A DNA stretch of 46,726 bases from a virus: IMG/VR virus record IMGVR_UViG_3300024432_000021, positions 1 to 46,726 of that record. One strand, 5' to 3'. Below, one piece after another: positions 8,871 to 16,461 of the stretch. Each line of letters starts with the position of its first letter. Within the stretch, counting starts at the first letter, position 1. The translations under genes were made by a program, and so were the position numbers. The notes under the pieces were generated by a model. That model ran no database searches, was not told where the DNA came from, and worked only from the letters and a program-made list of their open reading frames with translations.

Positions 8871-9610
8871 AAAAGAAAAGTCTTCTATGGTGGTTTATTG
8901 GTTTGTTCGTGAGAGATCCGAAGATAATCAGCGCAGGCATTGTGCGATTCGGAAAGGTCTTCATCATCGGCGGAGTTGGCTCGCTTGCGGCTCAATCGTT
9001 TTGGGGGGAAGGGATGACGGCCTTGGGTCTCACTTTGGTGATTTCCGGCCTGCTCGCTCTCGAAAAGCTATTGAAAGAGTGGTGGGGTGTCGGTCTCGCT
9101 CTCGCATTCGCGTTGATGTTGGCGCAGCCGGCCCAGGCGCAGACAAAGATCCTCCAGTTTGAGCCGACCGATTTCTCCATAGGCGGCGGTTCCATGCTCG
9201 GCGAGGAGGCGATGACGTTTACCTGGGACAGCGCATTTGCAGCCGTTCACTGGCACGGCGTTGCTCTCTTCGGTGACAACGCATCGTCCGGGATCGGTGT
9301 GGAGATCCATCCTGCATCCGTTGTTTCGAGCTTTGAGAATAACGTCAGTGTTCAATCAATCGATACTGTGGACTGGCGCTTTTGGAGCTTGAACCGAATC
9401 GAGATGTCGGCGCTTCAGCTACCGGGCGAGATTTGGGAAACGATGTATATCGGTTCCGATTTGCTCCTAGCCGAAGGTGGCGGCAACGACTATAGCGGTG
9501 ATTTTTCGGCGCGGTTCGTCTACGGCGTGAAGGATGGCCCGGTACAGCTCGAGTTCTACATGTTCGAGAAGTACCGACCGATCAGCGTCGCGTTTTTCTA
9601 TCGATTCTGA
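8867..9610 (+). CDS. Holin-like membrane domain fused to a beta-barrel-like C-terminal domain
   Basis: 247 aa. Residues ~20-66 hold two hydrophobic segments (IISAGIVRFGKVFIIGGVG and TALGLTLVISGLLAL) and a basic loop KLLKEWW, much like a small phage holin. A third hydrophobic stretch, VGLALAFALMLAQPAQAQ (~74-92), reads like a signal peptide with an AxA-type cleavage site. The remaining ~155 residues alternate in a beta pattern, rich in Trp/Phe, and end YRPISVAFFYRF, with a C-terminal Phe as in outer-membrane barrel proteins recognised by the BAM machinery. So this may be a holin whose C-terminus is exported, or two products (full length and internally initiated or cleaved). The start is fixed by the ATGA overlap and GGAAGG Shine-Dalgarno. 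Confidence 0.6.
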   Translation: MKKKSLLWWFIGLFVRDPKIISAGIVRFGKVFIIGGVGSLAAQSFWGEGMTALGLTLVISGLLALEKLLKEWWGVGLALAFALMLAQPAQAQTKILQFEPTDFSIGGGSMLGEEAMTFTWDSAFAAVHWHGVALFGDNASSGIGVEIHPASVVSSFENNVSVQSIDTVDWRFWSLNRIEMSALQLPGEIWETMYIGSDLLLAEGGGNDYSGDFSARFVYGVKDGPVQLEFYMFEKYRPISVAFFYRF

Positions 9611-9655
9611 TCGGGAAGGATTGCTCGAGCCAGACAGACAGAAAGAGAGGTAGAC

Positions 9656-9940
9656 ATGTTTGTGAAAATAGTGAAGTTCAACGAACCGAACGACAAGGAA
9701 GGGACCGGGCACCATCACGTATCGACCGGTGTGACATCGATACATCAATGCGGTATTGCAAGATTCCGGCTCATTGATCGTAAGGTCAATGAGAGCACAG
9801 TAAAGGATTTGACGATCGAAATGGAAGGATGCCCAGCTCCGCACAACGATTTTTTTGAAGTTCAATGCGAACGCAAACACTTGTCGGTGTTCATTATGAA
9901 TGACAACGGCAGGACAATCGATAGCTACCAATACAGGTAG
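9656..9940 (+). CDS. Hypothetical protein, 94 aa, in lysis cassette
   Basis: The start at ATG 9656 is supported by an AGAGAGG Shine-Dalgarno. No signal peptide or membrane segment. A His-rich patch (GTGHHHVSTG) near residue 18 and two cysteines (QCGIA, EGCPAP) stand out; the rest looks like a small beta-sandwich. It ends just before the M15 peptidase gene. I do not recognise the family; chaperone or inhibitor of the peptidase are guesses from position only. Confidence 0.6.
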   Translation: MFVKIVKFNEPNDKEGTGHHHVSTGVTSIHQCGIARFRLIDRKVNESTVKDLTIEMEGCPAPHNDFFEVQCERKHLSVFIMNDNGRTIDSYQYR

Positions 9941-9944
9941 ACAA

Positions 9945-10292
9945 ATGGCTCGAGCAATCCTCGATGGCGCGCGCTTCGGCTCAGGCGATCAAGCGATGGC
10001 CTATGCCCGAGAGCGCATTATCGATGCTCACGAGAGAGAGGGGCATGTCTGCCGGATCACAAGTAGCCGCGACGGAACTCATAGCAATGGGAGCCTGCAT
10101 TATATCAATCACGCTGAGGATTACGGGTTCCAAGGCATCCCGGCAGCGGCTCGCCAGGCCATCTATCGAGAGACCCGAACCGCACTAGAGGCTGATGATC
10201 CTTACTCTGATTTCGATGTTGTGTATGGAGATGAAAAACACCAAGGCCATATGCACGTCGAGTATCAACCTAAGCGAGCAATGAATAGGTAG
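9945..10292 (+). CDS. M15-type zinc peptidase, probable endolysin
   Basis: 115 aa from ATG 9945, which starts 5 nt after the previous stop; an in-frame ATG at 9900 lies inside the previous gene and is less likely. The M15 signature is visible: GSLHYINHAEDY gives His52 and Asp59 in the expected H-x6-D spacing, and GHMHVEY near the C-terminus gives the third ligand, His104. The stretch DFDVVYGD before the last motif is also typical. M15 enzymes cut peptide bonds of peptidoglycan stem peptides (L-Ala-D-Glu or D-Ala-D-Ala type). No signal peptide, so it would need the holin to reach the wall. The length is close to the minimum for the family; there is no separate cell-wall-binding domain. Confidence 0.8.
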   Translation: MARAILDGARFGSGDQAMAYARERIIDAHEREGHVCRITSSRDGTHSNGSLHYINHAEDYGFQGIPAAARQAIYRETRTALEADDPYSDFDVVYGDEKHQGHMHVEYQPKRAMNR

Positions 10293-10295
10293 TCC

Positions 10296-10460
10296 ATGTT
10301 TATACCAATCAGATTGATCGTCGAGCTATTCAAGAGGATCACGGGGCGCGCTGGGTTCTGCCGGCATCATCATCCTTGGCAGCCGTGCTGCAAGCTCGAC
10401 CGGCAGGGCATCAGGTGGAAGTGCTGCGAGTGCGAGAAGGAAAGGAACATGCTGCAATGA
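10296..10460 (+). CDS. Small Cys/His-rich protein, 54 aa
   Basis: ATG 10296 to TGA 10458-10460; the stop overlaps the start of the protease gene (ATGA). N-terminal residues are amphipathic (MFIPIRLIVELFKRI), followed by a zinc-binding-like section with FCRHHHPWQPCCK and WKCCECEKE, i.e. four to six Cys and three His in about 28 residues. A protein this small filling the gap exactly between two genes with a stop/start overlap is more likely real than chance. Family unknown; a zinc ribbon tethered to the membrane is one reading. Confidence 0.55.
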   Translation: MFIPIRLIVELFKRITGRAGFCRHHHPWQPCCKLDRQGIRWKCCECEKERNMLQ

Positions 10461-11431
10461 ATAAACGATTGCAAGAAGCGAAAGAAATTCTCGCCGGCCA
10501 TCCCGACGTGACAGGGATCGGCCATGGCTACCGATATAAGAACGGAAGGAAGCTCGCCGAGCGGTGCATCGTTATCGGTGTCAAAAAGAAACGCCCCCGG
10601 AGAGAGGTGTCTCGCGAACGACTCATTCCGCTCACGCTCGTCGGATATATAACCGATGTGCGCGAAATGGATATCCGTGTTCTACCGCCGAAACCATTAG
10701 CCTTTGTCCAACGGATGCGGCCGTGTCCCCCAGGTTTCAGTATCGGTCACGTTGCCATCTCTGCCGGTACCCTCGGTGCCTACGTCCGTGCCCCCGATGT
10801 AGACGGCTACGTGATCCTCTCCAACAATCACGTGCTCGCTGACTCGAACCAGGGGAAGATCAACGACAAGATTATCCAGCCGGGCAAGGCAGACGGTGGC
10901 TCCAGCCAGAATGATCTCTTCGCTCGGCTGAGGAGTTTCGCGGTTATCAAGTGGGACGGCGACAACAACGGCGGCTGCAACCTAGCCAAACGATTCTCGG
11001 CGTGGCGCTATAAGTCTCGTATGATCGAGCAGCCGTATCCGAATCTCATTGATGCTGCGACTGCCATCCCGTTCAACCAAGGTCACGTCAAACTCACTTA
11101 CCCCGACGGCTCGATGCTGACCGGCGTGAAGGATCTCGAGCTCGGCGACTTGGTCAAGAAGATGGGGCGCACGACCGAGTTTACTACCGGCATGGTCGAG
11201 GTTGTCGACCTGATGAGCAAGGTCCAGTACGGTCCAGGACAGATAGCGACCTATGATGATCAAGTGGCGATCCGCGCTACTGAGGGCAACTTCTCAGAGC
11301 CCGGTGACAGCGGGAGCGCGATTCTCACGATGGAAGACAAGCTCGGCGGTCTTCTCTTCGCCGGCGGTTCGGGGGTAACAATTGCGAATAGAATCACTCA
11401 TGTGATGAGTCTATTGGGAATAAGAATCTGA
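10457..11431 (+). CDS. Trypsin-like serine protease (chymotrypsin fold)
   Basis: 324 aa from ATG 10457, which has AAAGGA 10 nt upstream and overlaps the preceding stop; a longer TTG form at 10376 would run through the preceding small gene. Catalytic residues are all visible: His in LSNNHVLA, Asp in NLIDAATA, Ser in EPGDSGSAIL, with the oxyanion Gly before it. An N-terminal ~90-residue region (GIGHGYRYKNG, VIGVKKKRP) is typical of bacterial S1 proteases that carry a small alpha/beta prodomain. No signal peptide is evident, unlike the genes that follow. A cytoplasmic or virion-associated trypsin-like protease in a phage accessory block is uncommon; possible roles are cleavage of a virion adhesin or of host proteins on lysis. 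Confidence 0.8.
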   Translation: MNKRLQEAKEILAGHPDVTGIGHGYRYKNGRKLAERCIVIGVKKKRPRREVSRERLIPLTLVGYITDVREMDIRVLPPKPLAFVQRMRPCPPGFSIGHVAISAGTLGAYVRAPDVDGYVILSNNHVLADSNQGKINDKIIQPGKADGGSSQNDLFARLRSFAVIKWDGDNNGGCNLAKRFSAWRYKSRMIEQPYPNLIDAATAIPFNQGHVKLTYPDGSMLTGVKDLELGDLVKKMGRTTEFTTGMVEVVDLMSKVQYGPGQIATYDDQVAIRATEGNFSEPGDSGSAILTMEDKLGGLLFAGGSGVTIANRITHVMSLLGIRI

Positions 11432-12600
11432 TGATGGGATGGTGCGAAGTGAGGAAAATCGTTCTATTTATCTGGGTATCACTGGCTGTCATTTCCGTCG
11501 GTTGCAAGAAGCCACATCCGCCCCCTCCACCGCCTCCCGAATGCCCCCTATGGACCCCGGGACCGGAAGGGTGTGTGTGTCCGCCGGGGGCCGAGTATGT
11601 CGACCTCCTCGATGCCTGCGCTCCGCCACGGGTGGACAGGCCGCCCGAGCCCAGGCGGATCGTGGGCATCACGGCCTTCGCTCTTCCTCAGCACGATCCG
11701 ATCTACATCCACCACGTTTGCCGGCACATCGCAAGCGTCAACTACAACACGTTTCGCGTCGGATTCGAGCGCTGGCGCTGGGACAACGATCCGGCTTATC
11801 TGCTCCAGGGACCGAAATACGACACGGAAGAAAACCTGAGCCAGATACGCCGCTTTCTTGAGGTCACCGCGCGTCATGAAGGGATTTGGGTGGAGCTCGT
11901 CGCCGTCTTCACCATCAAGTCGATAGGACACACGGACACGCCGGAGATGCGCCGGGAGGCCGTCGAGCTTGCCATGCAGGTGGTCACCGAAGGCGACTAC
12001 AAGCACGTATTTTTCTCCTACGCCAACGAGTGGAGACGGAGCGGTGCGCCTCAAGCGCTCGATCCCTTCGCCGAATGGGAACCGTTCCCGCTGTCCGATC
12101 AATACCCGGCCATCACCAAAGAAGAGGTTCTGTGGGGGCTCCAGCGACTCAGCCAAACGGGGCGACTTGTCACGACGGACTGTCACGGGGAACACGTGGA
12201 TGGTAATCCGGGGAGGACGTGGGATCCTGCGTATGAGAAGTCATTCCTTCCCCACGTGGACATGGTGGCTTTCCATCCTCGCAGGAATCCCAATCCCACA
12301 GAGTTCGATCTGCGGCTAGGTGTGAGCCGCTACGTAGAGAGGGAGGATAAGCTGGCCGTGCTCTACAATGAGACTACGAGCTTCGCCACGGACCTCGAGC
12401 TCCAGAGATTCCCCAACCTGATCGGTAGCTTCCTCATCGCCAATAAAGGAAGGCCTCCCGAAGAGAAGCGCCGGCAGCAGATCCGGGAGTATTTGGCGAG
12501 AGTGAAAGCGGCCGGGGACGGAGCCCGGTGGTACTACCACTGTATCGGGTGCTTTATGTATCAAGAGGAGTTCGAGCCGATCTGGATTCCGGCTTGGTGA
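11431..12600 (+). CDS. Lipoprotein with TIM-barrel, clan GH-A-like glycoside hydrolase domain
   Basis: 389 aa; the ATG overlaps the protease stop (TGATG). A signal sequence with hydrophobic core ends ISVGC, so Cys25 is a likely lipidation site, followed by a Pro-rich tether and a small Cys-containing segment (PEGCVCPPG). Residues ~75-389 read as a (beta/alpha)8 barrel. Two features match clan GH-A: YANEW with Glu200 at the expected end of strand 4 (acid/base), and YNETTSF with Glu314 at the end of strand 7 (nucleophile). Substrate unknown. A surface-anchored sugar hydrolase could trim the host's own exopolysaccharide, either blocking later phages or aiding release. The -3 Ser in the lipobox is less usual. 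Confidence 0.65.
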   Translation: MMGWCEVRKIVLFIWVSLAVISVGCKKPHPPPPPPPECPLWTPGPEGCVCPPGAEYVDLLDACAPPRVDRPPEPRRIVGITAFALPQHDPIYIHHVCRHIASVNYNTFRVGFERWRWDNDPAYLLQGPKYDTEENLSQIRRFLEVTARHEGIWVELVAVFTIKSIGHTDTPEMRREAVELAMQVVTEGDYKHVFFSYANEWRRSGAPQALDPFAEWEPFPLSDQYPAITKEEVLWGLQRLSQTGRLVTTDCHGEHVDGNPGRTWDPAYEKSFLPHVDMVAFHPRRNPNPTEFDLRLGVSRYVEREDKLAVLYNETTSFATDLELQRFPNLIGSFLIANKGRPPEEKRRQQIREYLARVKAAGDGARWYYHCIGCFMYQEEFEPIWIPAW

Positions 12601-12624
12601 GAAATGAAGAAAGAGGTAAATAAT

Positions 12625-13539
12625 ATGAAGTATCAACGTATATTCGCGGCATTGCTGATCTGCGTCGCAATCCTGGCCGCAGCTTTCTGGGGGCAGATTG
12701 TGCCCCCAACCAAAGCCCAGATCCGACAACCGTACTGGGTGTTGCGTACAGCATCGGGCGATCTCACAGCGGCGGATACTAGTGAAGAGATAACGGCCCG
12801 TCTTTCTTCCGCAAAAGTTTCCATCAACATCACGAAGCTCACCCTTGCCGATGCGGATGATGAGGTGGACTTTTATGTCCAGACGTCTTACGACAATGGG
12901 ACAAGCTGGGTGGATTGCCAAAACCTCCACTTCACCAACGCCGACAACGGCAGTACGGCGAAACGATCCGCAATGATCGATGGGGCGATTGATGGACCGG
13001 GGACGGACAAGTCAATTACTGGAACAGACCCGAGTGCGGGGAATGAGATCTCGGAGACGGTGCCGGCGAATGCGATTTGGATGGTTGGCGGAATCTATTC
13101 GTCTCTCGTCACCGATGCCAACGCGGCAAATCGTCGAGTTCATGTGCTCGTCGATGATGGCGCAACCACCTTTTACCGTAGTGTTTCGGCGAGCGTGCAG
13201 GCCGAGAGCCTGACAAACTATTACAGCATCGGCCCTCACGGAATCACGGCGGCGGTAGCGGCTACGGTGCACTGGATTCCCCTACCTCCGGGTCTGGTAT
13301 TGAGCGCTGGGAGTCGCATCCAGACATCAACGGCACTCATCGAAGCCGGCGACAACTGGGGTGCTCCACAACTCTCAGTCGTCGAATGGCACGACCCCGC
13401 GGTGCTCACCGACGGCACGATCCGCGACAACGTGAAGAGCTACGAGCGGCCGCTCGGCACCCATGTGCGAATCAAGACGGCGGTAACAGGGACAAGTGCG
13501 CCGACTTACTCTTATTCCGCAACCGTATTCTTCAAGTGA
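12625..13539 (+). CDS. Secreted beta-rich protein of unknown function
   Basis: 304 aa. I choose ATG 12625 because AGAGGT sits 8 nt upstream; an in-frame ATG at 12604 would add seven residues. A signal peptide (RIFAALLICVAILAAAFWG) ends near PTKA. The mature protein is a Thr/Ser/Asp-rich beta protein with two similar-looking halves: the first has DFYVQTSYDNGTSWVDC, a pattern also found in phage decoration proteins, and the second has VHVLVDDGATTFYRS. Part of a run of four adjacent genes with export signals. Surface or virion location cannot be decided; I do not recognise the family. Confidence 0.65.
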   Translation: MKYQRIFAALLICVAILAAAFWGQIVPPTKAQIRQPYWVLRTASGDLTAADTSEEITARLSSAKVSINITKLTLADADDEVDFYVQTSYDNGTSWVDCQNLHFTNADNGSTAKRSAMIDGAIDGPGTDKSITGTDPSAGNEISETVPANAIWMVGGIYSSLVTDANAANRRVHVLVDDGATTFYRSVSASVQAESLTNYYSIGPHGITAAVAATVHWIPLPPGLVLSAGSRIQTSTALIEAGDNWGAPQLSVVEWHDPAVLTDGTIRDNVKSYERPLGTHVRIKTAVTGTSAPTYSYSATVFFK

Positions 13540-13547
13540 GGTAGATC

Positions 13548-14384
13548 ATGCTGCGTAGAACATTCCTTACGGTTTTCCTCACGGTTGCGGCCGGACTGAC
13601 TCTTGCCGGACCGCCTACGTACTACCCGCCTGCGATTGGGGACTTTGACGGGGCGGCGGATTATCTGTCCCGTGGTAGCGACCTGACGGGGCTCGCGGAT
13701 AGCAAGACGGGGATTCTCTCGCTTTGGATGAGGATTGATGGGGGAGATGGGGAGACTCGTTACATACTCAGGAACAACATACACCATTTTTATTTGAATC
13801 TAACAACGGGCAATACCTTTCAAGTTATGGGTAAAGACGCCGTGCCCGCTGTAAAACTTCAGTTGACGTCTACTTCTACGTACACCGCAAGTGCTTCTTG
13901 GCTTCATGTCTTAGTTGCCTATGATATGGCAAGCGCCTCGCATTTTTATATTGACGACATCGACATAAAAAATGAATTAGCCCTTGTTGACGCCGCGTTA
14001 GACTTGACGCCAGCGGGTTGGACCATCGCTGATATAGCGGGTGGTAGTGTATCCCCTTTCAACGGCGCCATCTCCGAACTCTACTTCGCGCCGAATCAGT
14101 ACCTAGATTTCAGCATTGAAACCAACCGCCGTCTGTTCATCGACGAATCCGGCTACCCCGTAGATCTCGGTCCCTCCGGATATAAGCCGACCGGCACGGC
14201 ACCGCTGGTCTACATGAGAACCCAGTTCAACAACTGCGGGTTGAACTCCGGGACGGGCGGCGACTTCGTAATCCAAGGCGCACCCGCCTACACGGTCGGT
14301 CCGGTGCCGTTTCCTCACACGACCTGGGCTCCAGGCCAGAGCCGTGGGCGCGGGGGACGCGGCGGCAGAAGCAGGATCAAATAA
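13548..14384 (+). CDS. Secreted LamG-like (concanavalin-fold) protein with RGG-rich tail
   Basis: 278 aa. Signal peptide at residues 1-20 (FLTVFLTVAAGLTLA). A LamG-type domain follows, residues ~30-205: DFDGAADYLSRGSDL, LSLWMRI, the strand ASWLHVLVAYDM, HFYIDDID, ending PFNGAISELYFAPNQYLD. This is the same fold type as the tail adhesins at 3034-7278, but carried on an exported protein. The extreme C-terminus is RGRGGRGGRSR, a low-complexity basic tail that could bind acidic polymers. It may decorate the lysogen surface with the same sugar-binding fold the phage uses for adsorption, which would suit receptor masking; this is inference. Confidence 0.7.
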   Translation: MLRRTFLTVFLTVAAGLTLAGPPTYYPPAIGDFDGAADYLSRGSDLTGLADSKTGILSLWMRIDGGDGETRYILRNNIHHFYLNLTTGNTFQVMGKDAVPAVKLQLTSTSTYTASASWLHVLVAYDMASASHFYIDDIDIKNELALVDAALDLTPAGWTIADIAGGSVSPFNGAISELYFAPNQYLDFSIETNRRLFIDESGYPVDLGPSGYKPTGTAPLVYMRTQFNNCGLNSGTGGDFVIQGAPAYTVGPVPFPHTTWAPGQSRGRGGRGGRSRIK

Positions 14385-14394
14385 GGAGCAGACA

Positions 14395-14769
14395 ATGAAG
14401 AAAGTCACGACAGCGGTTCTCGGCCTCGTCCTAATCACCTCGCTCTCCTACGCGGAGATCACCCGAACGCAATTCTTGAACAACCAGAAGAACAAGCTCG
14501 TCCAGGAGATTGCTGCGAACCAGGCCGCGAAGGATGCACTTCTCGCCAACCAGGATCGGATCGACATGATCAATTACGGCTTGCCGCTCCTCGAAGCACT
14601 CATCGACGAAGTGCAGGATGCGGAGCTGCGAGCCGATTGGTTGGAACTCTATGAGCAATATTCCGCCGAGGCAGCAAGCTGGGAGAACGACATAGCCGGC
14701 TGGGACGAGAAGATTGCGAAGGCGCAGGCGAAGGTGGATGAGATTGATCGGTTGCTGGCTTTGCCATAG
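14395..14769 (+). CDS. Exported small coiled-coil protein
   Basis: 124 aa from ATG 14395, which has AAGGAG 7 nt upstream. Signal peptide MKKVTTAVLGLVLITSLSYA, then an almost entirely helical mature part with heptad-like patterns (QKNKLVQEIAANQAAKDALL; KIAKAQAKVDEIDRLLALP). No cysteines, no lipobox, no membrane span. Last of the four exported proteins in the cassette. The architecture resembles periplasmic coiled-coil proteins, and a spanin-like role is conceivable since no o-spanin was recognised in the lysis block, but it lacks the lipid anchor expected of one. Confidence 0.65.
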   Translation: MKKVTTAVLGLVLITSLSYAEITRTQFLNNQKNKLVQEIAANQAAKDALLANQDRIDMINYGLPLLEALIDEVQDAELRADWLELYEQYSAEAASWENDIAGWDEKIAKAQAKVDEIDRLLALP

Positions 14770-14788
14770 AGATATTAGCCTTACAGTA

Positions 14789-15178
14789 ATGACACCCGCA
14801 CAATTTTCTCGCCATCTCTCAGATCAAAACCTGCCGAAGTATGGAGTCAGGCTCGATCCAGAATGCCCTTTGGATCGCTGGATTGTCTATGCGGTAAAGA
14901 TTCTCCGTGATGGCGGTATTGAAACCTACGAATCATGCCAAGCTGGCCCGGGGCACTCCTTCCCAGAGCCAACAGTACGTTTTCATGGCGGTTCTGCAGA
15001 GGGTTACAAGGCTATTGCTCTGGCGCTTCAGCATTGTTTGCCCGTTTCGTCGCTAAGGAGATTCTGGCGTATTATCGACGGGGAGCTTGAGGGGCCAAAT
15101 TGGGAAATGACATTCACATCAGTCACGGCGCTCAGAAAGATGCAATTGCGTGCTGAAATCGAGGGCTTCTTGCGCTAA
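14789..15178 (+). CDS. Conserved-type phage hypothetical protein, 129 aa
   Basis: Start at ATG 14789; the frame is open further upstream but would overlap the previous gene. No convincing Shine-Dalgarno. The middle has GGIETYESCQAGPGHSFPEP, a pattern I associate with a small family of phage proteins of unknown function; the rest is mixed alpha/beta with FWRIIDGELEGPNWEMTF. Not exported. Ends just before a perfect hairpin and convergent to the minus-strand genes. Confidence 0.6.
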   Translation: MTPAQFSRHLSDQNLPKYGVRLDPECPLDRWIVYAVKILRDGGIETYESCQAGPGHSFPEPTVRFHGGSAEGYKAIALALQHCLPVSSLRRFWRIIDGELEGPNWEMTFTSVTALRKMQLRAEIEGFLR

Positions 15179-15182
15179 AATG

Positions 15183-15212
15183 TGCCCCGAACGGCGGGAT
15201 CCGTTCGGGGCA
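15183..15212. terminator. Perfect 12-bp hairpin between convergent genes (bidirectional terminator candidate)
   Basis: TGCCCCGAACGG (15183-15194) pairs perfectly with CCGTTCGGGGCA (15201-15212) around a 6-nt loop. It lies 5 nt after the stop of the + gene and about 20 nt after the stop of the minus-strand gene. On the minus strand it is followed by CATTTTAG, a weak T-run; on the + strand there is no T-run. Confidence 0.55.
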
Positions 15213-15231
15213 ATGAGGGCAACTAAGCTAG

Positions 15232-15387
15232 CTAACTAAGCTCCTTGCAGCGCTCACAGAGGGGACGCCCACCGGTCCCCTCGACCCTGTTCTTGTTCTC
15301 GATGTTGTTGCCTTCGGTGCATTTCGTGTTGTTGTGATGAACAGGGCGGTCACTACGCAGTTTTGAGTGCCATGGAGCTGTTTTCAT
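15232..15387 (-). CDS. Small conserved-type putative zinc-binding protein, 51 aa
   Basis: On the minus strand ATG 15387 is preceded by a near-perfect AAGGAGGT Shine-Dalgarno 7 nt away. The product contains VHHNNTKCTEGNNIE and ends GTGGRPLCERCKELS. Cys23, Cys44 and Cys47 together with His17 or His18 could bind one zinc ion. I recognise the HNNTxCxEGNNIE...GTGGxPLCxxC pattern as recurring in small bacterial hypothetical proteins, with no known role. First gene of the minus-strand accessory block. Confidence 0.75.
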   Translation of the reverse strand: MKTAPWHSKLRSDRPVHHNNTKCTEGNNIENKNRVEGTGGRPLCERCKELS

Positions 15388-15422
15388 TGTTCTTACCTCC
15401 TTTTTGACTCAACTGATGGAGG

Positions 15423-15827
15423 CTACCTCCAAGTCAGAAGCACAACCTCCCGACGGATGATCCGCCCCCAAATTTCCTTGAGAACCATCGTCTCGTCCGA
15501 ATAGGTGTGTATGCCTTGCTTCAAGGCCTCAGCCCAATTAGACCACTCAATCTGGAAGCCGTTGGCGTCGTACCAGCGGATTTCCACATAGGCATAGCCG
15601 TAAGCCCTCGGTGAATCAATAGTGAATTGCCACCCGATATAGTGATAATTACCCGAGCTTCGATTAATTTGCACCGCTGAAGAGGTGAGCTTCGGCTCGA
15701 CCTGAACGGTCGTTGTCGTTGTTGTCGGGGTCGGGCTGGGGCTCGTGGAACTATCACCTCCATTTCCACCACAAGACAATATAAGCGAAATTAGAGACAG
15801 AATGAGAATAAAAGATTTGATTCTCAT
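15423..15827 (-). CDS. Small lipoprotein with beta-sandwich-like domain
   Basis: 134 aa, ATG 15827 on the minus strand with GGGAG upstream. The signal ends LISLILSC, a good lipobox, so Cys19 would be lipidated; Gly-Gly-Asn follows. A Ser/Thr/Pro linker with a run of Thr (residues ~28-41) leads to a ~90-residue beta domain (SSAVQINRSSGNYHYIGW, AYVEIRWYDANGFQIEWS), reminiscent of FxLYD-type domains. Surface-anchored moron; lipoprotein morons are often superinfection-exclusion factors, but nothing specific shows that here. Confidence 0.65.
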   Translation of the reverse strand: MRIKSFILILSLISLILSCGGNGGDSSTSPSPTPTTTTTTVQVEPKLTSSAVQINRSSGNYHYIGWQFTIDSPRAYGYAYVEIRWYDANGFQIEWSNWAEALKQGIHTYSDETMVLKEIWGRIIRREVVLLTWR

Positions 15828-15945
15828 GACAACTCCCTATTGAAAATATTCGAAGTCTTCATTTTCCGCAATTCCTTAGCTACCGGATCTCGCACAATGG
15901 TTCCCCGACGAGCTTCGGCTGGTCACGCCATAGAGACTTTGGGGA

Positions 15946-16461
15946 TTAGGCAGCTTTTTCCCAGTGTCGATCCTTTAAAACAAACACCGACTTCTTTTTC
16001 AAGCCCTTCTTGGAGTGACTCTCGGCTAATTTCCTGCCAAGATTGAGTAGCGTTTCTTTCACGTTGTCACCACATATCGCGGCAGCGGCGAAGAGTCTGG
16101 CAAGGCTATCGCTCGATTTTCCAAGACTGGCAGTTTTGCCGTTCTCAACACGCGAAAGGTGAGATGGGTTAACACCAAGCAATGCAGCGAAACTTTTTGC
16201 AGGGAAACCAGCGTTCTTGCGAATAAAACGAAGCTCATCGCCATTTAACAGCGACGACTTTTTCACTATCACTCTCGCGATTTCGCGGTGCAGCTCACCA
16301 ATGCGCGGGATTGTCGGGCTTTCCAGTTTACAAATCGAACAATAAAACACTTCGATTCCGCTGAGGAATACGTTATTGAGTCCAGCCAACGTATAAAGAT
16401 AGGGCTGAGATGAGGTAGCTTTCTTCTTCAGGAGGGGTCTCTCGCAGTGGTCGCAGTTCAT
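15946..16461 (-). CDS. MqsA-like antitoxin: YgiT-type zinc finger plus XRE-family HTH
   Basis: 171 aa. The N-terminus carries CDHC (Cys3, Cys6) and CSIC (Cys41, Cys44), the paired CxxC zinc site of MqsA/YgiT antitoxins. Residues ~72-110 form a helix-turn-helix with the XRE hallmark (AKSFAALLGVNPSHLSRVENGKT). A longer C-terminal helix region follows. It starts inside the last codons of the toxin gene (4-nt ATGA overlap), and the toxin-first order matches MqsR-MqsA. Such antitoxins bind the toxin with one domain and repress their own promoter with the HTH; the palindrome at 16785-16799 is the likely operator. Confidence 0.85.
   Translation of the reverse strand: MNCDHCERPLLKKKATSSQPYLYTLAGLNNVFLSGIEVFYCSICKLESPTIPRIGELHREIARVIVKKSSLLNGDELRFIRKNAGFPAKSFAALLGVNPSHLSRVENGKTASLGKSSDSLARLFAAAAICGDNVKETLLNLGRKLAESHSKKGLKKKSVFVLKDRHWEKAA

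Noticed and set aside
11548-12195. Long minus-strand frame opposite the lipoprotein hydrolase (and a similar one at 35871-36536 opposite the SDR)
   Set aside because: Both are antisense to genes with clear domains and have Arg/Pro-rich, domain-free products typical of shadow frames in GC-rich DNA.
10296-14769. The secreted cassette as flanking host DNA
   Set aside because: It is continuous with the lysis genes by overlaps, is followed by a phage-type protein at 14789 and the integrase region, and has no host housekeeping gene.
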